Shown: positions 1 to 5,077 of the stretch, piece after piece
How positions within the stretch are numbered: position 1 is the first letter of the stretch
Layout of the letters: every line of letters begins with the position of its first letter
IMG/VR virus record: IMGVR_UViG_3300024264_000179
Location: 1-22,328 of that record
Reading direction: 5' to 3' (one strand)
Origin: a virus
Length of the DNA stretch: 22,328 bases
Position numbers and translations under genes: made by a program
The notes under the pieces: generated by a model
The model's input: only the letters and a program-made list of their open reading frames with translations
Databases searched by the model: none
Told to the model about the DNA's origin: nothing

Positions 1-346
1 ATATTGGTTCTAAGACTAAACATTCATTACTCCATCCATCTGCTTGAGCATAACATGAGTTTGGGTACACTCTTCCGTCTGGCGCTCTTATAGGCTGATA
101 TATCTCAGTACATATTACTTGTATAGACGGTGCTCCTTTATTACATATCTCAGTCTCTGAAGTACATCCATATAACATATATAGAATTACCAAACCTATT
201 GCCGTACTTATATACCATCTCTTGTTTACCTTCTCTCTTTGACCCTTAGTCACTTGATAGTTACCCAGTATAACATCTTTCACTACATGGAACAAAACCA
301 TTGTGATTAGGAAGGTAATAGCCGATATGATAAAGCTTTGACTCAT
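1..346 (-). CDS. Membrane protein with degenerate Kazal-like domain (3' end beyond window)
   Basis: Reading leftward from an ATG at 346-344, the frame stays open for 115 codons to the window edge with no stop. Two hydrophobic segments are visible (about residues 5-22 and 44-59), separated by a basic stretch (KGQREKVNKR). A cysteine-rich tail follows, with Cys at 61, 68, 79, 98 and 109. Its core is C79-x7-R87-x6-Y94-x3-C98, with D90-G91 and N96. This is the Kazal inhibitor spacing C-x7-C-x6-Y-x3-C, with the middle cysteine replaced by Arg. LYGC at 58-61 looks like a lipobox, but it lies too far from the start to be an ordinary one unless translation begins internally. Kazal domains usually inhibit serine proteases; whether this one does is unknown. 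It is the only leftward gene here and is divergent from the SGNH gene. The reading frame is well supported; the fold is an inference from spacing. Confidence 0.6.
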   Translation of the reverse strand, partial: MSQSFIISAITFLITMVLFHVVKDVILGNYQVTKGQREKVNKRWYISTAIGLVILYMLYGCTSETEICNKGAPSIQVICTEIYQPIRAPDGRVYPNSCYAQADGWSNECLVLEPI

Positions 347-361
347 ATTATAATATAAGAA

Positions 362-370
362 CTATTTATG
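362..370. promoter_or_regulatory. CTATTTATG box in the divergent gap
   Basis: The 81-base gap between the leftward gene and the gene at 428 contains CTATTTATG followed by TAAGAAC. This matches the box seen before several later genes (CTATTTATATA, often followed by GAAC). Read leftward it is CATAAATAG, close to the T4 late -10 box, and lies 16 bases from the leftward start codon. It could therefore serve either gene. The gap also holds TATAATATAAG at about 350. Confidence 0.3.
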
Positions 371-427
371 TAAGAACCTACTAAACCACGGGGAAATACG
401 CGGGGAGATTTTTAGTTATAGACACAC

Positions 428-1195
428 ATGTACAATACCTTACACGTTTTCGGTGATAGCTTTTCTGCAGGCGTTGGTGTGAATCCTAAACAAGGGTTCT
501 TACCCTATGTATCAAAAGGTTATAGAAGATATTCCAAAACTGCTTTCTATAATAATATACCAGCTAATAAAATAATCAACTATGCTGTACCAGGTAACAG
601 TAATGAGTTTATTTTACTATCTCTCACTAAAGCAATTGATAATATAAAAAAAGGCGATATAGTAGTTTTAGGTTTAACAGAATGGGCTAGAGTAACAATA
701 CCTCTAAAGAAAAGTAAAAAAGAAAATTTAAACCTTAACCTTACAGGAGGGTTTTTTATAGAGCATATACAATCTCATAAGTTAGAATTTGTAGAGTATT
801 TAAAACGTAAAACAGATTTAACTACTGAAGAGGTAGATGCTGCATTTAAGTTTTATGAACTATTAACATTTCCTAAACATAGAAGTGAATTAAAAGGAGA
901 TTACTATCTAGATTCAGTATCACATTTTGGTGAATACCTAACTAACAAAGGTGTTAAATTTATTATGTGGGATTACACTTTATGGGAAATGTTTGAGAAT
1001 CTATCAGATTGGAGTAAAGGAGAGTATGAAGATGGCCATTGGTCACCTAATGGGCATATGAGTTTTTTAGGCTATTTACTATGGGGTCTAGATAACAATA
1101 TTACTTATCTTAATGCATCAAATTACAAGTTGAATAAGTCAAAAGTACATAAGTACGAATACATTACCCCTCCAAATAGTGATATCGTAATTTAA
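428..1195 (+). CDS. SGNH/GDSL-family hydrolase-like protein
   Basis: The N-terminus has the block I motif G9-D10-S11 (VFGDSFSAG), carrying the expected nucleophile serine. A block II-like segment VPGNSNE lies at 54-60. Near the C-terminus, D202-G203-H204-W-S-P-N-G-H210 resembles the block V Asp-x-x-His region of SGNH esterases/lipases. The classical GxND block III is not intact; GLTEWAR at 82-88 stands where phage relatives have a similar variant. The 255-aa length fits a single SGNH domain. No signal peptide is seen, so it would act in the cytoplasm or as part of the virion. The family deacylates sugars, lipids or proteins; the substrate here is unknown. No ribosome-binding sequence precedes the ATG. 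Fold call is fairly secure, activity less so. Confidence 0.72.
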   Translation: MYNTLHVFGDSFSAGVGVNPKQGFLPYVSKGYRRYSKTAFYNNIPANKIINYAVPGNSNEFILLSLTKAIDNIKKGDIVVLGLTEWARVTIPLKKSKKENLNLNLTGGFFIEHIQSHKLEFVEYLKRKTDLTTEEVDAAFKFYELLTFPKHRSELKGDYYLDSVSHFGEYLTNKGVKFIMWDYTLWEMFENLSDWSKGEYEDGHWSPNGHMSFLGYLLWGLDNNITYLNASNYKLNKSKVHKYEYITPPNSDIVI

Positions 1196-1201
1196 TTCCT
1201 A

Positions 1202-1209
1202 TATTTATA
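1202..1209. promoter_or_regulatory. TATTTATA box directly before a start codon
   Basis: The 17-base gap between two genes reads CCTATATTTATATAC and runs straight into ATG at 1213. It contains TATTTATA (1202-1209) and also TATATTTA (1200-1207), which resembles the Bacteroidota -7 element. If either acts as a promoter, transcription would begin at or near the start codon, giving a leaderless mRNA. Antisense TATAAATA on the other strand is the alternative reading. Confidence 0.3.
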
Positions 1210-1212
1210 TAC

Positions 1213-1644
1213 ATGAACAGATTAGATCCAAATACTTTATTCAACATCTTTGAACAAGGAGATGAAGAGGTATATAAAGAACATGGTGTAGAAGAAGCTC
1301 TAGACAATCCTTATGTACTAATCAACATGGTTGTTAGAGGTTTAGAGAACTATACTGTCATGGATCAAATGTATATGTATCAATACCCGAAACAATACAA
1401 AGGTTCAAGAGCTGTCGTTAAGTATAAATACTTTAATAAGTTATATGGTTATTTAAAAAGAATAGATATAACGCAGCTACACTTTAAGGTAGGTGAGTCT
1501 TATGAATTGTTAAAGAGTGTTAAAGTAATGGAGGATTTTCTATACTACTACGAACGTATTGAACAATATGAAAAATGTGCCACAATATTTAAGTATGTAA
1601 ATCTTCTTAAAAACACTACAAAGAAGATAGGAACATTGATATGA
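1213..1644 (+). CDS. Unknown phage protein, 143 aa
   Basis: I do not recognise this protein. It is 143 residues, predicted largely helical, and rich in Tyr and Lys, with a tyrosine-dense stretch around 50-80 (YMYQYPKQY, YKYFNKLYGY) and another near 110-113. It has no signal peptide, membrane span or metal-binding cysteine cluster. Its ATG follows an A/T-only leader with no Shine-Dalgarno sequence. Its 3' end overlaps the oxygenase-like gene by four bases (ATGA), so the two are probably translationally coupled and may be functionally linked. The reading frame is solid; the function is open. Confidence 0.75.
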   Translation: MNRLDPNTLFNIFEQGDEEVYKEHGVEEALDNPYVLINMVVRGLENYTVMDQMYMYQYPKQYKGSRAVVKYKYFNKLYGYLKRIDITQLHFKVGESYELLKSVKVMEDFLYYYERIEQYEKCATIFKYVNLLKNTTKKIGTLI

Positions 1645-2192
1645 GTAATATCGAAGAAATCAAAGTAGGTAACGAAACTATATACAAGGTAAAATACGAT
1701 TTTTCTAGATTAAATCTATTTAACCAATGGTATAAAATCAAATATTCGTTTAATGAGCACCCAGTACCTTATAGTTACTTAGGTCCTAGAGTAGAATCTA
1801 CACCAGATATTAAGGAGAGTAACTTTCCTATATGGAAACACTATAGGGAACACTTATACAACCAGGTAACTCAACTTTTTAACAGTGAATTTACCTTAGA
1901 TAGGATGTGGTATAACGAATATCCTTATAAATCATACATAAATCTACATAGTCACCCAAAAGATCATGTTGTATCCGTAGGATATATAGAGGTTGATGAG
2001 AATGATAGGAGTAGTTCCTTAGTTATTCAAAATAAAAATGATAAATCCTTACATGATGTTCCGGTATCCAATGGAGAAATACTTATATTTAATGGTAGTG
2101 TTATGCATAAGACTAATCCCAATATGTCTAATATAACTCGCAAGGTAGTTGGACTAAATTACCAGAAAAAAACTAAAATTACTTTGGTTTAA
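1641..2192 (+). CDS. 2-oxoglutarate/Fe(II) oxygenase-like protein
   Basis: The C-terminal half fits the double-stranded beta-helix oxygenases found in phages (the 'putative 2OG-Fe(II) oxygenase' type). INLHSHPKDHVVSVGYIEV at about 100-118 supplies candidate iron ligands H103 or H105. A beta strand (SSSLVIQ) follows, then GEILIFNGSVMHKTNP at 145-160 with the distal histidine H156. R167 in the strand TRKVVGLNY would bind the 2OG carboxylate. The usual HxD/E carboxylate is not clean, so activity is less certain than fold. Such enzymes hydroxylate proteins, nucleotides or small molecules; the substrate here is unknown. The start overlaps the upstream gene by four bases (ATGA), indicating coupling. 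No secretion signal. Confidence 0.6.
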   Translation: MSNIEEIKVGNETIYKVKYDFSRLNLFNQWYKIKYSFNEHPVPYSYLGPRVESTPDIKESNFPIWKHYREHLYNQVTQLFNSEFTLDRMWYNEYPYKSYINLHSHPKDHVVSVGYIEVDENDRSSSLVIQNKNDKSLHDVPVSNGEILIFNGSVMHKTNPNMSNITRKVVGLNYQKKTKITLV

Positions 2193-2194
2193 AG

Positions 2195-2226
2195 TTGTTA
2201 CTTCGAATTATTTTGCCTATATTTAG
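2195..2226 (+). promoter_or_regulatory. Bacteroidota-like promoter 1 (TTG-N20-TATATTTA)
   Basis: TTG at 2195-2197, then 20 bases, then TATATTTA at 2218-2225, followed by a TATAAT. This is close to the Bacteroidota sigma consensus TTG ... TAnnTTTG, differing at the last base. The start codon lies 28 bases downstream of the box. The arrangement is repeated before the next gene with identical spacing, which makes chance unlikely. Confidence 0.55.
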
Positions 2227-2242
2227 ATATAATAGTTAATTA

Positions 2243-2256
2243 AAATAAAGGTTATG
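2243..2256 (+). repeat. Shared leader/start sequence, copy 1
   Basis: AAATAAAGGTTATG, including the ATG at 2254, is identical over 14 bases to 2506-2519 before the next gene. AAAGG sits only two bases from the ATG, too close for an ordinary Shine-Dalgarno pairing. It may be a translation enhancer, or the remains of a duplicated promoter-leader cassette. Confidence 0.55.
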
Positions 2257-2445
2257 TCAAATTCACCATTAGTTACTCCCGTAGCAGAAATCAAACAAAA
2301 ACTTCAAACTCTTTTAGAAGCCGGTCACGTCGACGAATATTTCGTTGAAGATATTTGGTCTCTATTACATCCTAAACCTCCGGTAGATAATATTATAGCC
2401 GGGGTAGATTTTAGTGATTCGTTAAAAATCTTAGATTCCCTATAA
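2254..2445 (+). CDS. Unknown small protein, 63 aa
   Basis: This is a 63-residue acidic protein with its own promoter and leader. It begins with a helical segment (AEIKQKLQTLLEAGHVDEYFVEDIWSLL, in two parts around residues 11-38). A proline-bearing link (HPKPPVDN) and a short tail follow. It has no membrane span, cysteines or known motif. Size, dedicated promoter and position in an accessory block suggest a small regulator or host-takeover protein, but that is inference from context alone. The start is fixed by the leader shared with the next gene. Confidence 0.65.
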   Translation: MSNSPLVTPVAEIKQKLQTLLEAGHVDEYFVEDIWSLLHPKPPVDNIIAGVDFSDSLKILDSL

Positions 2446-2459
2446 AATACTTTAGGGAA
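2436..2459 (+). repeat. Inverted repeat over the stop codon
   Basis: TTCCCTA (2436-2442) can pair with TAGGGAA (2453-2459) around a 10-base loop, giving a 7-bp stem that spans the stop codon of the 63-aa gene. It is followed by A residues rather than a T run, so it is not a standard terminator on this strand. It ends four bases before the TTG of the next promoter. It may be an mRNA 3'-end stabiliser or an operator. Confidence 0.35.
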
Positions 2460-2462
2460 AAG

Positions 2463-2494
2463 TTGGAGTTACGAAGAAAAGTTCATATATTTAA
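2463..2494 (+). promoter_or_regulatory. Bacteroidota-like promoter 2 (TTG-N20-TATATTTA)
   Basis: TTG at 2463-2465, exactly 20 bases, then TATATTTA at 2486-2493, again followed by TATAAT. Element sequence, spacer length and downstream leader all match promoter 1. The spacer sequences differ, so selection on the elements is more likely than a very recent duplication. The start codon is 23 bases downstream of the box. Confidence 0.55.
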
Positions 2495-2505
2495 GTATAA
2501 TATTT

Positions 2506-2519
2506 AAATAAAGGTTATG
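2506..2519 (+). repeat. Shared leader/start sequence, copy 2
   Basis: AAATAAAGGTTATG, identical to 2243-2256, with the ATG at 2517. The protein-coding sequences that follow are unrelated, so the identity concerns transcription or translation start signals rather than gene duplication. Confidence 0.55.
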
Positions 2520-3029
2520 GTAAATTTAACAAGTAATTCAATTAAAGGAATAAACAATTCCGAAATAGCAAAAAAAGAGAATAACGATTGTTTTGTAAGA
2601 GCATTAGCTGCTGCTACTAACATGGATTATGATACTACTCATCAAGAGGTAAAAGAACAGTTTGGTAGAGTAAGTAAGAAAGGAGTTGAGAATCTTATGA
2701 TAATCGGTCAAATGCTTAATGCTGAGACTAGTGGTTTAGTTATAGGCGATAAGAGATTTAAAGTAAACGTGTTAGGTAAGTCCAGAACTCATAACACATA
2801 TAAGTTATATGGAGAGCATATTCAACGTAAAAAGACGGTTAAGTCTTTTATCAAAGATAATCCTAAAGGTAACTTTGTATTAACTGTAAGTAAGCATGCT
2901 TTAGCTATAGTAGATGGAAAGCTTATAGATAATAAAGGAGAAGAATTTAGACCTACTCGTAAAGTAGATGGAGCTTATAAGATTACTAAGCCTGAGTCAA
3001 AGAATGTACAATTAAGTTTATTCGAATAA
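2517..3029 (+). CDS. Predicted papain-like cysteine protease with C-terminal clamp-type motif
   Basis: The N-terminal motif N23-D24-C25-F-V-R-A-L-A opens a helix, as in papain-like and C39-like cysteine peptidases, making C25 the likely nucleophile. GNFVLTVSKHALAIVDGKLID at 118-138 (a long strand, H127, then a strand ending in DG) supplies the usual His half of the dyad, with D133 or D138 as helper. The 170-aa length suits a minimal domain. The last six residues are Q165-L-S-L-F-E170, matching the bacterial sliding-clamp binding consensus QL(S/D)LF exactly. T4 late-transcription factors also touch the clamp through C-terminal peptides. Hence it may be brought to the host or phage clamp. It has its own promoter and joins the next gene by TAATG. 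Fold probable; protease activity and clamp binding are inferred. Confidence 0.6.
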   Translation: MVNLTSNSIKGINNSEIAKKENNDCFVRALAAATNMDYDTTHQEVKEQFGRVSKKGVENLMIIGQMLNAETSGLVIGDKRFKVNVLGKSRTHNTYKLYGEHIQRKKTVKSFIKDNPKGNFVLTVSKHALAIVDGKLIDNKGEEFRPTRKVDGAYKITKPESKNVQLSLFE

Positions 3030-3298
3030 TGGAGTCATATTCAAAGTCTTCCGATATAACTCAGACTAGAGCTTTGCTCCTAGAAAGACTACTACCTAAA
3101 TATCCATATAGTGTACACGATACAGTCAATAATGATATACACTTCAGAACTGATGTAGATGGACAACAAGTAGAATTAATTATCTCTCTATATAGTACTT
3201 TAGGTGTAGTACAAGCCGATGGTTATGATGAATTAACCGATAGGGTGGGAAAGGAAATACAAAAGGAAGTAGATGATATATACTTACACTATGTTTAG
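3029..3298 (+). CDS. Unknown small protein, 89 aa
   Basis: Not recognised. It is an 89-residue acidic protein with a helical N-terminus (about 10-25), a strand-rich middle (DIHFRTDVDGQQVELIISLYS, in two parts around 35-57) and a helical, acidic C-terminus ending DDIYLHYV. No signal, membrane span or catalytic motif. Its ATG shares one base with the preceding stop codon (TAATG), so it should be translated by coupling with the protease-like gene and may act with it. Its last codons overlap the start of the lipoprotein gene by eight bases. Confidence 0.7.
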   Translation: MESYSKSSDITQTRALLLERLLPKYPYSVHDTVNNDIHFRTDVDGQQVELIISLYSTLGVVQADGYDELTDRVGKEIQKEVDDIYLHYV

Positions 3299-3905
3299 AA
3301 AGAAAATCGCTGTGCGACTTGCGCTTTTTGCGGCGGCGAGCGCCGTACTATCATGCACAATAGACCCAATACCCATCGACACTTGTGTTGGAGGTGAATG
3401 TAATGCTAAAATGATATTTCCTACCTCTATGGATGAGAATGGATACTATCATGTTAAGTTAGATTGGACTAGAGACTACTTACCCTACTTTATACTGGGT
3501 GTTGAAGCAAGTCCTACAGTTAGTGAATTAAAATATAATAATCAATCCGTTGTTGAAGCAAGATTTGATAGTGATACTTCTTGGGTAATCGGTGATACGT
3601 TAGTCATAACCTTACCTTTATTTAAGCCGTTCACCGGTTTGCAAACTCAACAAGGCAATGCTATTCCGGAACAATGGATTGATTTACCTCTTACTCAATT
3701 TGAAGGTATCGAAGTTAACGTTGCACAATCTACTTCTATATACTTTAGACAAGTTGGAGACAAAATGGTTAGTAGACGTGTATTAGGACCGTTTATACCT
3801 CAAATGATAGGTGATACTATTACAGTTGCTATGAGGGTATTATGGGAAGCAGGTGACTATACCGTTGTGAAGGATAATTATTTTGAAAAGTTTATTGTAG
3901 AATAG
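3291..3905 (+). CDS. Phage-encoded lipoprotein, beta-rich
   Basis: I take the ATG at 3291 rather than the in-frame one at 3273. From 3291 the protein starts MFRKK, then a hydrophobic core (LALFAAASAVL) and a lipobox V19-L-S-C22, a textbook lipoprotein signal with C22 as the lipidated residue. The mature part (about 183 aa) begins TIDPIPIDTC, has a second Cys pair (C36, C41), and is strand-rich with no recognised domain. Such phage lipoproteins often sit in the host envelope and can block superinfection, but nothing here proves that. Bases about 3308-3347, coding the signal peptide, are roughly two-thirds G+C (27 of 40), with GCG alanine codons in a row, unlike the surrounding genes. The start overlaps the upstream gene by eight bases. 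Confidence 0.72.
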   Translation: MFRKKIAVRLALFAAASAVLSCTIDPIPIDTCVGGECNAKMIFPTSMDENGYYHVKLDWTRDYLPYFILGVEASPTVSELKYNNQSVVEARFDSDTSWVIGDTLVITLPLFKPFTGLQTQQGNAIPEQWIDLPLTQFEGIEVNVAQSTSIYFRQVGDKMVSRRVLGPFIPQMIGDTITVAMRVLWEAGDYTVVKDNYFEKFIVE

Positions 3906-4034
3906 TTGATTCTTTGAAAAATTATTATTATCTTAAATTATATTATAAAATATATAAGATATATGGTAAATAATATTAATAATAATATATAAGTATATAA
4001 ATATATATATAAATAATAAATAAATTAATCTAAT
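3906..4034 (+). promoter_or_regulatory. 129-base A/T-only-like gap with two TATAAATA boxes
   Basis: This is the longest non-coding gap on the rightward strand. After the first 15 bases it is almost entirely A and T, with TAA/TAT repeats. It contains TATAAATA, the T4 late -10 box, in sense orientation at 3996-4003 and 4008-4015. These are 31 and 19 bases upstream of the ATG at 4035. Because the gap is nearly all A/T, chance matches are likely. It may be a promoter region, a melting site or simply a boundary between modules. Confidence 0.35.
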
Positions 4035-4769
4035 ATGTCATTGACTAAAGAGCAAATCCAAAAGAACTACGAAAAGCACTTAAAGATAGTGGAAACCTAT
4101 ATTACCGATCGTAAAGATAAGGTATTATCTATGATAGACTCCTATCAAGAAGAGTATGCTCTAGCACCTGCTAGTGGTAAATCTTGGTACCACAATGCTT
4201 TTCAAGGTGGGTATGTTGATCATGTCAATAGAGTAGTGGAGTATGCGGTGAAGCAGTCTAGGTTATACGAAGAGATGGGTGGAACAATTGATTACACCGA
4301 AGAAGAACTAGTCTTTGCCGCATTATTTCACGACTTAGGTAAATTAGGTGACGGTAATAAAGTAAATTACCTACCTCAGACAGATAAATGGCGTCAAGAT
4401 AAGTTAAATGAGATGTATACTAACAACTCAGACTTAGATTTTATGCTTATTCCAGACAGATCGTTATTTGTTTTACAGAAATTTGGTCTACAAGTTAGTC
4501 AGAAAGAGTTTCTTGCTATTAGGTTACATGATGGTGTGTTTGATGAAGCTAATAAAGCTTACTTCTTCAGTTACCAAGAGTCATCCAGACAGAAAACATC
4601 TATTATATCAGTTCTACACAGTGCAGACTTTTTGGCATCCAAGGTAGAATACGATATGTGGAAGAGAAATGGTGGTAATACGGTAGCCAAGACACAAAAA
4701 ACACAATCATCAACAGGCAAAAGGGTAAATGCTTCAGAAGGACTTAAAAATACACTTAAAAACCTATAA
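4035..4769 (+). CDS. HD-domain phosphohydrolase-like protein
   Basis: The HD superfamily signature is complete: H63 (GGYVDHVNRV), the H99-D100 doublet (ALFHDLGKLG), H165-D166 (IRLHDG) and D198 (HSADFLA), in the normal order and spacing for a metal-dependent phosphohydrolase. An N-terminal helical region of about 50 residues precedes the domain. A Lys/Thr/Gln-rich tail (about 215-244) may be flexible. HD enzymes act on nucleotides, cyclic nucleotides, (p)ppGpp or nucleic-acid ends; I cannot tell which here. The gene opens a coupled trio (TAATG to the membrane protein, then overlap into the sigma factor), so a role in nucleotide metabolism or host takeover just before late expression is plausible. 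244 aa; no signal peptide. Confidence 0.75.
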   Translation: MSLTKEQIQKNYEKHLKIVETYITDRKDKVLSMIDSYQEEYALAPASGKSWYHNAFQGGYVDHVNRVVEYAVKQSRLYEEMGGTIDYTEEELVFAALFHDLGKLGDGNKVNYLPQTDKWRQDKLNEMYTNNSDLDFMLIPDRSLFVLQKFGLQVSQKEFLAIRLHDGVFDEANKAYFFSYQESSRQKTSIISVLHSADFLASKVEYDMWKRNGGNTVAKTQKTQSSTGKRVNASEGLKNTLKNL

Positions 4770-5077
4770 TGGAAAATTATTTAACTGCATATAACATAAT
4801 TTCCGGCATTTTAGTAGGTATCCTCCTTCTTTTTATCTATATTTTAAGAAATCTACTAGTGAAGGTAGAGAAATATGAAGACACAGTTACGAATCTACAA
4901 GATTCTTTGTCAAATATACAAAAAACAATAATAAATTCACAAAAGCACCTTACCACTCTAGATGAACGTGGGGTTTTTCAATCAGATGATGAGGTCGGTT
5001 ATTTTTTCGAACAAATGAAACAAGTTCAAACAGAACTAGACCGATTTACAAATGCCAAGAAAGAAGAGCAAAGCTAA
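4769..5077 (+). CDS. Small membrane-anchored coiled-coil protein
   Basis: It is 102 residues. One strong membrane span lies at about 9-31 (ISGILVGILLLFIYILRNLLV). A heptad-like coiled coil follows at about 33-65 (VEKYEDTVTNLQDSLSNIQK). Then comes a conserved-looking segment DERGVFQSDDEVGYFFEQM at about 65-83, which I associate with a family seen next to the late sigma gene in marine T4-like phages. The soluble part is expected on the cytoplasmic side given the basic residues after the span (R, K). It is coupled to the HD gene by TAATG and overlaps the sigma gene by 26 bases. Function unknown. Confidence 0.72.
   Translation: MENYLTAYNIISGILVGILLLFIYILRNLLVKVEKYEDTVTNLQDSLSNIQKTIINSQKHLTTLDERGVFQSDDEVGYFFEQMKQVQTELDRFTNAKKEEQS

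Noticed and set aside
58-61. Lipoprotein call for the leftward Kazal-like protein from LYGC (protein residues 58-61)
   Set aside because: The motif follows a second membrane span about 60 residues from the only good start codon, and no start lies just before that span. (Coordinates given are protein residues.)
1423-1430. Sense-strand TATAAATA followed by CTTT, a good T4 late box
   Set aside because: It is inside a coding sequence (Tyr-Lys-Tyr codons) with no gene start close downstream; such codons are common here.
2436-2459. Rho-independent terminator after the 63-aa gene
   Set aside because: The stem is real, but it is followed by A residues, not a T-tract, and it is not G/C-rich enough; I kept it only as an inverted repeat.
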